A stretch of 64,000 nt of DNA, taken from contig OZ024861.1 of assembly GCA_964017155.1 (NCBI GenBank), positions 21,762,713 to 21,826,712 of the forward strand, read 5' to 3'. Each line of letters starts with the position of its first letter. Positions within the stretch are counted from its first letter, which is position 1. Shown in pieces: positions 22,676-61,778 of the stretch. The DNA comes from Oasisia sp. SBJ-2009 (lineage: Eukaryota > Annelida > Polychaeta > Sabellida > Siboglinidae). A program made the position numbers and the translations under genes. The notes below the pieces were generated by a model. The model was not told where the DNA came from and ran no database searches. It saw only the letters and a list, made by a program, of their open reading frames with translations.

Positions 22676-25600
22676 AGTGTTACATCAGACAACAACAGAA
22701 ACATTGCAAGACTAAAAGAGATATTGAATAGCCAAAAGACAAACAAGAAACAAGTTAAATAATCTTTACCTGATGTTGAAGTCTTATTCAATTCTGTTCT
22801 GGGAATGTTTGAAATGTTGCACTGTTGTACGTTTGTATTTAACATGTTTATGAAGAAAAGTGGGTATTTAATATAAAGGAAGGTGAAAACCGAAAAATTA
22901 TTATTTCCATTGTTGCATACATCATCCTTTTCTTGATGTATAATTGTACAGTGATTTGATTTTTATCTTTCTTTGATGAGCATTCAAACATGCATTAACT
23001 GATCTGTCAAGTCGAAGTGGGACATGTTTCTTTGAAACCGAGTTATGTGAGAATGGTTTTGACTTGCAGAATACTTTGTTTCAGCAAAACATGGCATTGT
23101 TGAATTCCACAGAAGCATGTTGTTGCTAACTGACAGCTTCATGTAGTAAGACTGTGTAATTGTGTGTCTGGGTTCTGTGAGTCGGCACAGACTCACAATC
23201 ACTCGCAATGACTCCAGCAGAACGTAGACAGGAGGAATGCACTGGACACTAAATGAGGAAACCGTGCATTATCGTATAGAGCGAGCTTTTATTCTGTCTA
23301 GTCTGTTGAATTGTTTTATGATTGACAGGACATGTAGGGTTAAGGTTATGTCATGGTAGGCCTACCTGCAAGTTATATTTCAATTCTGTCACTGACAAGA
23401 TATACGACTGGCCGCAATCGAATTAAAATTGGTAAATATTAATTGTCATGGTTTTGTTTTATTATACTTTAATAATGCTTCCCATTTCAATCTTCGCTGT
23501 ACTTGGACTGGTCCATCATAGTTGTGTAATAGGGCCTTAACTCACTGACGTATATAGGTTGTGAATGTGTGAATGTGTTGAGTAAGTGATGTGAGTGCAT
23601 GTTGTGTGTTGTTTTATTGGTCTTCAGAAACCTCCCATCTATGAGCTTAACTGGAAACTTGTTCATGACGTTGGAATATTGTATGCTAAACAAAGAAATA
23701 TGTTGCAAAATTCTAAATGCTGACAGTCTTAACACGGTTTCATCATACATATTGAACCCTCTGGCCAAGCAGCCGTGGCACTACATTCATCCAGTTGCTG
23801 TTCATTCAGTTGGGCTGTCTCGGCGGTTGTCTCGCTTGTCAATCATCACTTCAATTTAACTGTAATCAAGCTTGCCTATTTTCTTGGTTAACATTGCTTG
23901 GAATATGAAGTAGGTGCTGATGCAGTCTATTCCTGCTAATAACATGATAATACAAATGTTATTCTAATTGGTAGACATGAACTTTACTCTGTTTTCGACC
24001 TGGATAAATCTCGTTAAAATCAGTGCCAAAATGGGGGTATTATTGATAAATTAAATAAAAAAATTAGGTTTTTCAAGTACAGTGTACTTAAAACATTACT
24101 TATTCAACCAAACTATCATTCCACAATGAAATAGGCAGTGGATTCATGGTTAATTATGGTCTTTTATTTTGGAGCAAATGTATTAACATCTTCAGTATTC
24201 GAATGTCACAAAGTTTATGTAACATGTTTGCAAACACTTGAATGGAACAGAACTTTAAAATATAGCTTGAAACCAGTTGATAACGTGCTCAATTCTTTAA
24301 TTTTAACATATCTCAGAAGACAACACGATTATTTTTTTATATTACAATTGTTTTGTGAGGATCCAATGACATTACGTGTGATATATGTACATTGTACACT
24401 GCTAATTAATACTAACTACAGAGATGGAATACTCTGAGGCAAATTATTAATTTTGTTTATCTTTCCTACAAGTATACATCAGCTTACCTTTAACTGTTGT
24501 TAAAACAAGTAGCTTAGAGTCTAATACAACCAAGAACAAAATGAGTCCAGCATGATATCTGTACAAGAAACTTTTTTTTTATGTTTTAATACAATCATAT
24601 TTTACTTGACTACAGGCATTACAAAATGTGACTAAACCAACAATAAATAGTAATTCATGGAACAAACAATTCACAGGTCACACACAGTGTCATGTTTATT
24701 AATCATTTCTTAAATATAACCACCATCCCGTAATGTATACATATACTTATAGCAACTGGTAACTGTAGTAGTGATACATTAGTTGATGATAATGCCTAAT
24801 GTCTCTCTCAATGTACACATTGTAATTCTATTTACCAATCATTACCTTCCTCATGATTTGTCATATTTCCTAATGCAGCATATAAGAAGCTGTCCACAAC
24901 AGCCAGCCAGTTCTATATACTCATTCAAATGACAATGTGCAAATTTGCCACATAATTTGTTTTAAAGATTTATAACAAAAATATATCTGCATAACAACTA
25001 CTTTTTGAAATACATTCCAAATGGTTCACATACAATAAGTATTATACTTCAATAACAAATAACGATTTCAATATGCTTGTTTAATCCTAACATATTTAAA
25101 CACCAGGCACTCACTACAGTTTAACAACATATTTACTTAATACATTATAAATAATATTTAGACAACATTAGAAAGTATCTGAAATACTTCTTGGGTATAT
25201 TGGGATACTTGTGTTGAACCATTTGAAATGTATCCACATTAAAAACACAACTTGTATTTAAATACTTCCACAAACCTTGACCAAGCTTAGGCTGCATGTA
25301 TTAGCAGGTAATAAATAATTTCTTTCCTCGTCAGTTCATCTGCAGAACTTTAAAAGATGTGTCGCCAACCATAAAATATATTATCACAAACTTTCACATT
25401 GCCCTCTTATTTGAGTTTGTTGCCCAAATTCAAGTCTGTCCCGTGAGCATTAATCAGCCTGGGTGACAATTATAAGCAGCACATTTTCTGACAGTTCTCT
25501 TGAATGAGATACAACACAAGTGCTTATATACTAGCACTAAGAACAATATATTAAAACTTTAGTAACAGTACTTCTTGCTACGAGATACATGATGATCCTA

Positions 25601-27429
25601 TTACATGCTGTGAGATTATCTACAGAGGCTCATTAGTTTAAACAACACTCTTTCTGGCAATGTCTGCTGAACTCTCCCATAGCAGCCGTCGTCAGCAGAG
25701 GTGGCTTGTGGTAAGGAAAACATACATGGAAGACAGACTACGGCAGCCACTGATAAATATCTTCCACACGTCTGGTAAGGCATTCCAGATGTCTGTGTAC
25801 AACTCCAGCCTGTCTTATCACTCTACAAGCCTCAGAGGTCACATGTAGTTGGTAGACATCGTAAATACCAGGAGCCCATAAGATTCCATGCCAATGACAG
25901 CACACATCCACACCACACACCCGCAGTGAGAAAGTCTACTTCAACACAACCAAGTATCAGTAATGATGATGTCAGTAGATTGGCAGTGGTTCCCAATCAT
26001 TTACACAGCACACATATCTGACTGCAGACTACAGACCTGCCTCTTCTCTCGTTTTAATATAATGATCTTAATTCTCTATTAATTAAATGTGTAAAATTGT
26101 GTTAAAATGCCAGAAACACTTTGCAATTGATATATTGCATCTAGAAACATTCCAACTGTACGATGTGTGGATATGTGTCTACAAAACATTTGGATATTTA
26201 ACTTCAACTGTAGCATTACTGTGAATGCAAGACTACTCGCAAGGACCAAGTTCACAAGAGCTGTTCTTTAAGTGTGTTGGTTTGAGAGAATGATTCATCA
26301 ACAGACAAAATTGTTTTAAACATCATTTCATTGATGCTTCTCTCAAGAGAAATGTCTGAGGATGGTTTCACTGAGACAGTGAGCTCATCAGGAACATCTG
26401 TTAACTGGCTTGAGTTGATAAATCTGTGAAGTTAAATAAACATGCCACCTCTCTATAATGAGGACTTATTTCCTTGATGCACCAGTGGAAGTGATTTAGT
26501 GGTGCAAGCTGGTGTTGACATTTGTCAGTATATAAGGTTTCTGTTAGACAGTGAAATTTATTTAAACACTGGAGTAAAATCACGCTAAAGAGCTGATGAG
26601 AATGTTGGTGAACCAGTCCCAGTTTATACATCGTGCTTTGCAGTGATTGTATATCACCCATTGAACAACATATTTTACTGATGCACATAATTTCATTGTA
26701 AACAAATCTACACATTGTTAGTTTTAATGCAGTAACAACTTATACATAAGTATAAGATGAGTTACTAGTTATTCCCAAATTATTACATCTCTACACTAAT
26801 CACTTAAGCAAAACTGAGATTTCTCGATGAAGCATTGCACCATCAGTGTATAATTTGTATAACAAATTATGTAAAGACAATAGTAAATATATTGTTCATG
26901 GCTCCAAGAATGGTTTATTGTAGTATGATTTACTTACTTTGGAGCTTATTTTGTCGAAGCAAGTACAACGTTTCACCGAAATCTGAGGCAACACACGTGA
27001 CACCAGTACGTGTCATTTAAATTACAATTACATAATTATGTTCAATGAGTTGGTTCATTGGAAATTATGTTACATGATTACAGTGTATTAAGGTTCATTT
27101 TGATTGACTATTTATATCATCTAAACATATCCAAAAACTGAAACTACACAGACGTTTGCCTCTGTCAAGCAGGCTTCAGTATGTACATGACACAGTCAGA
27201 TGATGTCATCACATGTGACAGCTCATGGTAACCCTAGTGGCAGTTGACTGGTGTTCCACCATCAACAAATCAACCCTCAAAGAACCATCAATAAATTAAC
27301 CCTCAAAGAACATAAAACAGTTGGAGACAGAAGTAAACAAGGCATTCTGGACTTGAAAGACAGAAAACATAACCAGCTAAGATGAGGGAAAGATAAGATG
27401 TCACTTGTGTCAGATAACATCATCTAACT
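22676..27429. other. COPB1 3' UTR and intergenic sequence; no other gene seen
   Basis: The first part should be COPB1 3' UTR, but its end is unclear. AATATA occurs near 22870, ATTAAA at about 23422 and AATAAA only near 24054. Open frames of 60-100 codons appear on both strands (for example around 23487-23859, 24138-24437 and 26401-26715). They lack family resemblance and splice context, so I do not call them genes. Confidence 0.5.
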
Positions 27430-28920
27430 GACATGTCACATGGTCTCAAGCCTGGCACGTCACATGGTCCCAAGCCTGGTATGTCACATGGACTCACGCT
27501 TGGTATGTCACATGGTCTCAAGCCTGGCATGTAACATGGACTTAAGCCTGGCATGTCACATGGATTTAAGCCTGGCATGTCACATGGTCTCAAGCCTGGC
27601 ATGTCACATGGTCCCAAGCCTGGCATGTCACATGGTCTCAAGCCTGGCATGTCACATGGTCCCAAGCCTGGTATGTCATATGGTATCAAACCTGGCATGT
27701 CACATGGACTTAAGCCTGGTATGTCACATGTTCTCTAGCCTGACATGTCACATGGACTTAAGCCTGGTATGTCACATGGACTTAAGCCTGGTATGTCACA
27801 TGGACTTAAGCCTGACATGTCACATGGACTTAAGCCTGACATGTCACATGGACTTAAGCCTGGTATGTCACATGGTCCCAAGCCTGGTATGTCACATGGA
27901 CTTAAGCCTGGCATGTCACATGGTTCCAAGCCTGGTATGTCACATGGTCTCAAGCCTGGCATGTCACATGGTCCCAAGCCTGGTATGTCACATGGTCTCA
28001 AGCCTGGCATGTCACATGGTCCCAAGCCTGGTATGTCACATGGTCTCAAGCCTGGCATGTCACATGGATTTAAGCCTGGCATGTCACATGGTCTCAAGCC
28101 TGGCATGTCACATGGTCCCAAGCCTCGCATGTCACATGGTCCCAAGTCTGGCATGTCACATGGTCTCAAGCCTGGCATGTCACATGGTCCCAAGCCTCGC
28201 ATGTCACATGGTCCCAAGTCTGGCATGTCACATGGTCTCAAGCCTGGCATGTCACATGGTCCCAAGCCTGGCATGTCACATGGTCTCAAGCCTGGCATAT
28301 CACATGGACTCAAGCCTGGCATGTCACATGGACTCAAGCCTGGCATGTCACATGGTCTCAAGCCTAGCATGTCACATGGACTCAAGCCTGGCATGTCACA
28401 TGGACTTCAGCCTGGCATGTCACATGGACTCAAGCCTGGCATGTCACATGGTCTCAAGCCTAGCATGTCACATGGACTCAAGCCTGGCATGTCACATGGA
28501 TTGAAGCCTGGCATGTCACATGGACTTCAGCCTGGCATGTCACATGGTCTCAAGTCTAGCATGTCACATGGACTCAAGCCTGGCATGTCACATGGATTGA
28601 AGCCTGGCATGTCACATGGATTTCAGCCTGGCATGTCACATGGACTCAAGCCTGGCATGTCACATGGTCTCAAGCCTAGCATGTCACATGGACTCAAGCC
28701 TGGCATGTCACATGGATTGAAGCCTGGCATGTCACATGGATTGAAGCCTGGCATGTCACATGGACTTCAGCCTGGCATGTCACATGGACTCAAGCCTGGC
28801 ATGTCACATGGTCTCAAGCCTAGCATGTCACATGGACTCAAGCCTGGCATGTCACATGGATTGAAGCCTGGCATGTCACATGGATTGAAGCCTGGCATGT
28901 CACATGGTCTCAAGACTCCT
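27430..28920. repeat. 24-bp minisatellite, about 62 copies
   Basis: Unit of the form CATGTCACATGGTCTCAAGC plus CTGG. Common variants carry GACTTA, TCCCAA, GATTGA or ACTTCA in the variable part, and the right half shows repeating patterns of variants about 120-170 bp long. Because 24 is a multiple of three and the unit lacks stops in most frames, long open frames arise on both strands (an 8-residue MSHGLKPG repeat on plus, a different one on minus). I read these as by-products. The array sits between the 3' ends of the two convergent genes. Confidence 0.95.
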
Positions 28921-30042
28921 TGACAAGAGGCAACATTAAGTTTGCTTCATGGGACAACACAGTATTACTTTATTAAAGGTCTACATCTGTATTCCAATTT
29001 TAGGTATGTTTAGATGAAAATCATTCAACAGATGTTACATGATGACTGATTTTAATTATAACTTTGTTATAAGTTATAACCTTGATGAACATCTTTGAAC
29101 ATGTTTGTAGTCTTTGTTTGGCCCTTGATGTCCTAAACAGATCCAGCAAGGGCAACCTAGTAAAAAAATAAATGCTCATACATGATTTGTGGTATTTCAG
29201 TTGATAATGATTGTATAAAACGAATATTTAAAACTGTGTAAGTTCTCGCCTAACGCTAATAATGACTAAATACTGCATGGCTGCTTGAACGCATTCAACT
29301 TTCATACTTCATGCATATTCATGTTGATGGTTCATACATATTCCTCCCACACACCTCCCCAGGAACACTAAAACATTTGAACCACCACTGCCCAAACATA
29401 AGAACAACTATTTCGAAGATGTGTGCCCATCATTTCTTTCAATTTTTTTTCAAGAAATGTTTTTATTTCAAACACACATGTAAACTATTTGTTGACCTAT
29501 ATAAAGCCTATCATATACAATAAAGCACTATATTCTTGTTTTTGCCCCAAAATGTCTATTAAAGAATGTTTTTAGATTGAGCAGATTGGTGCTAATCAAA
29601 TGAAATGCAGCTTGAGGATAATCCATTATCACAAATATTCTGTTGCTCCATGATCATCAAAATTTCATGATCACATAGTCGCTAAAATATTAATGGTATG
29701 TTCTTATGTTTAGGCAATGGTTGTTCAAACATTTCAGACCCCCTGTGATTGTGTCTATTACCTATAGATGTATTTCCGGCTGACCCACAGTGTATTGCTT
29801 AGGTATGTATGGGGCCTATATAGGGCACCACATTTCATATTTACAATGTCAATGGAGACAATATTTTTTTTTTATACTCTGAACAGTAATTTTAGTTTAC
29901 ATGTAAGGGTGATATTATTACAAATCCTTACACCCTTATTGTGGAAGAATCCATTACCCAGTACTTGGTATTAGTCTTAATACTACAAGTTACTAAATAT
30001 GGAAACTGATTACCAACTAATACTTATCACATCTGCCAACAC
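28921..30042. other. Intergenic sequence, nothing recognised
   Basis: AT-rich single-copy-looking DNA between two minisatellites. TTTATT at 28969-28974 could be a minus-strand AATAAA, but it is more than 3 kb beyond the RRAS2 stop and I attach no weight to it. No gene-like open frame. Confidence 0.4.
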
Positions 30043-31110
30043 TTTGTACTGTCTAATACATGGCCACCACATTGCCAAGTGGTGACACTTTGTACTGTCT
30101 AATACATGGCCACCACATTGCCAAGTGGTGACACTTTGTACTGTCTAATACATGGCCACCACATTGCCAAGTGGTGACACTTTGTACTGTCTAATACATG
30201 GCCACCACATTGCCAAGTGGTGACACTTTGTACTGTCTAATACATGGCCACCACATTGACAAGTGGTGACATTTTGTACTGTCTAATACATGGCCACCAC
30301 ATTGACAACTGGTGACACTTTGTACTGTCTAATACATGGCCACCACATTGCCAAGTGGTGACACTTTGTACTGTCTAATACCATGGCCACCACATTGACA
30401 ACTGGTGACACTTTGTACTGTCTAATACCATGGCCATCACATTGGCAACTGGTGACACTTTGTACTGTCTAATACCATGGCCACCACATTGACAACTGGT
30501 GACACTTTGTACTGTCTAATACCATGGCCATCACATTGGCAACTGGTGACCCTTTGTACTGTCTAATACATGGCCACCACATTGCCAAGTGGTGACACTT
30601 TGTACTGTCTAATACATGGCCACCACATTGCCAAGTGGTGACACTTTGTACTGTCTAATACATGGCCACCACATTGCCAAGTGGTGACACTTTGTACTGT
30701 CTAATACATGGCCACCACATTGCCAAGTGGTGACACTTTGTACTGTCTAATACATGGCCACCACATTGCCAAGTGGTGACACTTTGTACTGTCTAATACA
30801 TGGCCACCACATTGACAAGTGGTGACACTTTGTACTGTCTAATACATGGCCACCACATTGACAACTGGTGACACTTTGTACTGTCTAATACATGGCCACC
30901 ACATTGCCAAGTGGTGACACTTTGTACTGTCTAATACCATGGCCACCACATTGACAACTGGTGACACTTTGTACTGTCTAATACCATGGCCATCACATTG
31001 GCAACTGGTGACACTTTGTACTGTCTAATACCATGGCCACCACATTGACAACTGGTGACACTTTGTACTGTCTAATACCATGGCCACCACATTGACAACT
31101 GGTGACACTT
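30043..31110. repeat. 46/47-bp minisatellite with higher-order structure, about 23 copies
   Basis: Unit: TTTGTACTGTCTAATACATGG then CCACCACATTGCCAAGTGGTGACAC. Variants differ at CCAAG/GACAAG/GACAACT, at ATACATGG (46 bp) versus ATACCATGG (47 bp), and at CCACCAC/CCATCAC. Each unit contains CCACCAC...GTGGTG, a small hairpin. The order of variants in the first half (about 30043-30545) is largely repeated in the second half (about 30546-31090), so a block of about 11 units was itself duplicated. Confidence 0.95.
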
Positions 31111-31324
31111 TCCAGTTGTCCACTAAACATAAATCCTTGTAAACTGTGTGCAAGCAACATCCAAACAATTCACATGTTGTAAAGCATTCGCTGACAAGTT
31201 ACAAAAGAAGTAATAACTGCAATGTCATAAAACTATACCAACAACAGTTTTCATTCAACACCTCTAAAGATAGGCATTTACATTTACAACTCATTAATTT
31301 GACATGGGCATTAATATGATAACT

Positions 31325-31506
31325 TTCAAGTACAATTTCTGATTACACAACTAATAATTTCTACTCACTTCAACGTTTCAACCGCCATCGGCAGCCTTCT
31401 TCAGGAACTGAAGAAGGCCGCAGTTTCTGAAGAAGGCCGCCAATGGCGGTTGAAATGTTGAAGTGAGTAGAAATTATTAGTTGTGTAATAAGAAATTGTA
31501 CTTGAA
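31325..31506. repeat. 182-bp palindrome with two hammerhead-like cores
   Basis: The left arm starting TTCAAGTACAATTTCT (31325) is matched by its complement ending at 31506. Each arm contains CTGAAGAAGG, a GC hairpin, TTGAAA and a GTTGAAGTG-type tail: minus strand 31404-31366, plus strand 31427-31465. CTGANGA, stem, GAAA is the catalytic-core layout of hammerhead ribozymes, known from Penelope-like elements and other mobile DNA. Stem II here is closed by weak G-T pairs and stem I pairs only partly, so activity is doubtful. Confidence 0.8.
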
Positions 31507-32278
31507 TGATATACTTCTAACTTGATGAACATTTTCACGAAAATATGATAACTGTGTTGCGACTGTTTTAGACTGCCAAGGATGTAGAGTGGCCAGTGAG
31601 ACAGGTACAGGTGGATCTAGTGCCACTCAGGGGTGGTCACTGGTCAAGTCAGGTTACACAAAGTCCACCAACTTGTAGCCAGGTTTCATCAGAACAAGTC
31701 AGTTGTTTTATGTGAATGTATAGAACATGTAATATGTGCACACATAAATTGCTCTGAGGCTTTCGCATATTTTGAGAAAATAAGTCCTAAACCACATATT
31801 CATGGAAGTGAGGGTTAGTTTGCACATATAGCTAATATGATTCTTCTTTTACTCTGAAAACTGGTGAGTTCACCCCTTTGGTGTCGCCAGCTAATACTAC
31901 GTGTTTAGTATGATGCAGCATGCGTGTAGTGCATGAAGCACACGTGACTGCATGTACACACCTGTTGGCACTGATGCTGTGACCTACTTTCTGGTCCTTC
32001 CCATAAGGCACTTGGTCTTGGTAACAAACTGACACTGGGTGACGGCACTCATGTGGGTGAGCCAGCCTCGATGATATATGTTACCACGGCAACAGTTGCC
32101 ATGACTTCCATGAAATGCTTCTCTATTCGTTGAATCGTTATAGCCTAGCCAATGGTTATCATGACAACATTTTATGCAATTAATGTCTGCTGTGTGTGAT
32201 AATGTCGACAAGGTTGTCACGGTAACCATATCTTGTTATGAATCAGTGAATGATAAACAAATATACAGATGATTACTG
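31507..32278. other. Presumed 3' UTR/flank of the RRAS2-like gene
   Basis: This lies just downstream of the minus-strand stop codon at 32281-32279. I find no minus-strand AATAAA here, so the 3' end of the transcript is not located. No other gene-like feature. Confidence 0.35.
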
Positions 32279-58663
<26,385 letters not shown>

Positions 58664-59699
58664 TATGCCCAAACCAGATAATCAAAATTGAATTTTCACG
58701 ATCGACCAACATGCAACGTCTGATTTGTTTTCATTCCAAAATGGCGGAAGTAACATTTAGTAGAAGTGCATGTTTCGGGGCCAACATTCCATTTTCTGCA
58801 CGAAAAATAATACGAATAATCTCTGCTTAGATATGTTGTTTATTACCGGTTGTAAAGATAGTTTACGACTGTAAATATATGTAATTTAATACTAACAGAG
58901 CAATACCCAAATACTTAGAAAAATTCTTAACACCTAAACCGGTGGATAACTGTGCGGTACTTGTATGATGTCATCGTTTACGTAGCTGCTGATTGGTTGG
59001 CCGACATTCGCGCACAAATTTTAAAGCAACCAGAGCTAGCTCCACGACCACGGACTCCAGCCAACTCTACTGGCTCAGACAAAACTTCGCTACGATACGG
59101 TAAGGACTGCGGTCTATGACTTTTCGTCTGACGACATTTCAATCTAATGTGACAGTTCGTGCCCTCTACTACGACATTTGCGTACTCAGATAAATTATTG
59201 CCAAATGCTTCCTGACCTTAGTTTCCACTTCCACTCCAGCACCACTTTTTGACTTATTCTACTGTCTACTGACCTAGTAGACGAGTCAGAAGAGAGGGTA
59301 CCGTCACCGTGCACACCCCGGAAATATTCTTTTGATTGGTACCACTAGATCGGAAAAAATACATTGGTCTATACAGTAATAGGAATCCCAGTAATACACC
59401 TTAGGCTTATGTCAGTTATCTGTAATATTGGCTGAGCCTGAGATATAGTGAAAATTAGTTATTAGATTTTTCAATAATGGCGGCACTAATTTGCATAAAA
59501 ATGATACGTGGGACATTTTACTGACTTGTTAAAGTTGTTAACAGCAAATCGTTTTCTACGTATTGTTTCCGATCAAGTGATACCAATTAAAAGTATATTT
59601 CCAGGGGGTGCACCTCTTTTGACTAGACTATACAGGCTATAGCTAGTCCTACAATATTTAAAAACAGATTCAAAAACAAAGATACTTATTACATGGTTG
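58664..59699. other. 5' flank of the RRAS2-like gene
   Basis: This contains the 5' UTR and presumed promoter. An in-frame TGA 21 bases before the ATG fixes the start codon. Around 59030-59110 the sequence is locally richer in GC and ends in a donor-like CGG|TAAGG on the plus strand; a divergent transcript is possible but unsupported. No open frame of note. Confidence 0.4.
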
Positions 59700-59830
59700 C
59701 CACTGGTCAGGGAAATTCAAGGTCAGGGAAAACTCAGGGAATTTTTTGCTGGGTCAGGGAAATTTGAGATTTTGAGAAAAGTCAGGGAAATACAGGAAAA
59801 TCCCTTGAAAGTCAGGGAAATTTGACTTTC
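59700..59830. repeat. GTCAGGGAAA-type repeat cluster
   Basis: GGTCAGGGAAATTCAAGG and close variants (TCAGGGAAA about seven times) within 130 bp, starting TTGCCACTGGTCAGGG. The same ATGGTCAGGGAAAATG wording recurs at 60060, at the start of the integrase fragment. It is probably the end of a mobile element whose identity I cannot give. Confidence 0.5.
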
Positions 59831-60084
59831 TCATGTCATACGCGTAACGGCGCGATGCCGCGAACTCGAATTAATTACGCGTAACGATCCCGTGAAACAA
59901 TGTTGATACCACAAACATATGCTGTTAAAAATGTGTATACCATACGTTCTTCAGTTGGCTGTTGTAATAATGCCATAACTGTTCTTTTGGCAATTTTAAC
60001 ATAGTTAATTGCTAATTATATGTACATCGCGCATAACATTTAATGATTATTCAGCCAGAATGGTCAGGGAAAATGAAACTTCGG

Positions 60085-61290
60085 GGAAATCCATCGATGG
60101 TGATGTTCTGTTATGGGGAATGCGAGTAATCATTCCAAAGCAAGTTCAAGCGGAAATTCTTGATGAGCTTCACACAGGCCATATCGGTGTTGTGAAAATG
60201 AAAGGGGTCGCATGTTCGTATGTCTGGTGGCCAGGCATGGATGCAGACATTGAAGCTTGTACCAAAGCTTGCGAGTCTTGCCAGTTGGTACAGAGGAATC
60301 CTACCAATGCTCCATTACATCCATGGGTCCCGGCATCACGGCCAGGTGAAAGCATACACGTTGATTATGCAGGTCCTGTGGAGGGGGAGATGCTCCTCAC
60401 TGTAGTTGACTCATTTTCAAAGTGGCCAGAAGTTGTCATTGTCAATAGTACAACAAGTGAAGCGACGGTGAATGCTCTGAGGACCATGTTCAGTAGAGTG
60501 GGTGTTCCACAGACTTTGGTCTCGGACAATGCACCATAGTTCAAATCACAGTTCAAGGACTTCCTGGATAGGTTGGGGGTGTTGCATAAACCTACCCCAC
60601 CCTAGCATCCGAGTTCGAACGGATTGGCAGAACGATTTGTTCAGACGGAGAAACAAGGTATGAAAGCGATGGCAGCAGCAGGAGAGTCACTCCAGGTCCG
60701 ACTGGATAAATTCCTCCTGGCATATCGAAATGCTCCCCATGCTTTCACTGGAGAAACTCCCGCAGTACGTTTCATGGGTAGACAGTTACGTACACGACTG
60801 GACAGTGTAAAACCAGGTAACAGACGAGAAACCCAGCGACGAGACAAACAGATGGAAAGGAGTTCCCAAAATTTGAGACAGTTCAGAGAGGGTGACATGG
60901 TTTGGGTCCGAGATTACCATGGAAAAGAAAAGTGGGTACGAGGAACGATAAGTGCAAAGTGTGGTCCACTGACTTATCAAGTCGTTGTTTCCAAGGGATT
61001 ATGGAAACGCTACATTGATCAGTTAAGTTCACGAGTCAATTTGAGTAACATGCCCTTGACAGAGTTAACACTAACTGCAACTGATCATGACTACTTGATG
61101 GGCTCTATGCCACCACTTAATCAGACCAATGACGAGGTGACATATGATGCGTCCCCACCAGCAGACAGTTCAGAATAGAACTCAGACAGAAGTGGTGCCA
61201 CCGACTCTGGTTGAGCAGGACACACAGCTGAGCACACAGCTGAGACGGTCTTCTCGTGTGAGAAAGGCACCAGACAGACTAGATCTGTAG
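60085..61290 (+). pseudogene. Ty3/Gypsy (K02A2.6-like) integrase fragment, inactivated
   Basis: Order seen: an HHCC zinc-binding domain (ELHTGHIG at about 60160-60190, CESC near 60270), YVWWPGMD, the catalytic core with its first Asp in HVDYAGP (about 60360) and second in VSDNAP (about 60525), its Glu in NGLAERF (about 60625), then a basic region and a chromodomain-less tail ending RRSSRVRKAPDRLDL. The sequence resembles the Mag/K02A2.6 class of Ty3/Gypsy integrases, which join element cDNA to host DNA. Breaks: in-frame TAG at 60537-60539 and 60603-60605, and a frame change near 61130-61175 before the tail ending at 61288-61290. Gag, protease, reverse transcriptase and RNase H are missing. 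The left junction near 60085 is abrupt, next to a GTCAGGGAAA repeat. Confidence 0.88.
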
Positions 61291-61476
61291 ATATACAGAA
61301 CTACATGAGTCACAAGGACTCAATGCTTCATTAGTTAATGTATCGCTAATGTATGGCTGAATTACATTGCCAGCACATAACTATGTTACTATATTAATCA
61401 GTTAGAGTATTTGAGATAAACAGTTAGGCTAATGAATAAAAAGGTAGTCTGTTTCATAATTGGTCCGGGAGGGATC

Positions 61477-61651
61477 TGTTAAATATCTGTGTCTATGTTG
61501 TGGTCTATACGCCAGTAGTCATGCGTAGTAATAGACGTTATAGCCGTGACGTAGTTGTGAGTAGTGATACACGGATATGCAAATAAAGTCAGTTGAGTGC
61601 TATCCCCAAGAACCACGTGTGTGTTTTACTTTGATGTCTGAATATACAACA
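61477..61651 (+). mobile_element. Candidate 3' LTR of the integrase-bearing retroelement
   Basis: A purine-rich CGGGAGGGATC precedes TGTTAAATAT (61477), and the segment ends ATATACAACA (61651), giving TG...CA ends with short inverted TGTT/AACA. AATAAA lies at 61582-61587. About 175 bp is a plausible LTR length for this class. No 5' LTR is in view, so this is inferred from position and ends. Confidence 0.35.
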
Positions 61652-61670
61652 ATACATATTTTAAATTTTC

Positions 61671-61778
61671 TGTTCGATTTTCGATATTTGACCCACGGTT
61701 CGATATATTCACAATACTTTTCACAAAATCACACAAATCACAAAAAATGTGTAATGAAATTTTTTTAAGTGCAGTACA
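61671..61778. repeat. Direct-repeat copy of 63096-63200
   Basis: TTCGATATATTCACAATACTTT through TTAAGTGCAGTA matches 63096-63200. In this copy the Tigger-like element starts immediately after GCAGTA; in the other copy the sequence continues AATCTTTATTCG. Confidence 0.75.

Noticed and set aside
24138..24437. 99-codon plus-strand open frame between the genes
   Set aside because: No family resemblance, AT-rich composition, no splice or polyadenylation context.
27745..28923. 392-codon plus-strand open frame of MSHGLKPG repeats as a repetitive protein gene
   Set aside because: It is produced by a stop-free 24-bp unit. Another plus frame and the minus strand are open as well, there is no non-repeat domain, no splice site or promoter context, and the frame stops inside the array near 27738.
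27430..31110. CRISPR-like regularly spaced repeats
   Set aside because: Units are contiguous with no unique spacers, and the genome is eukaryotic.
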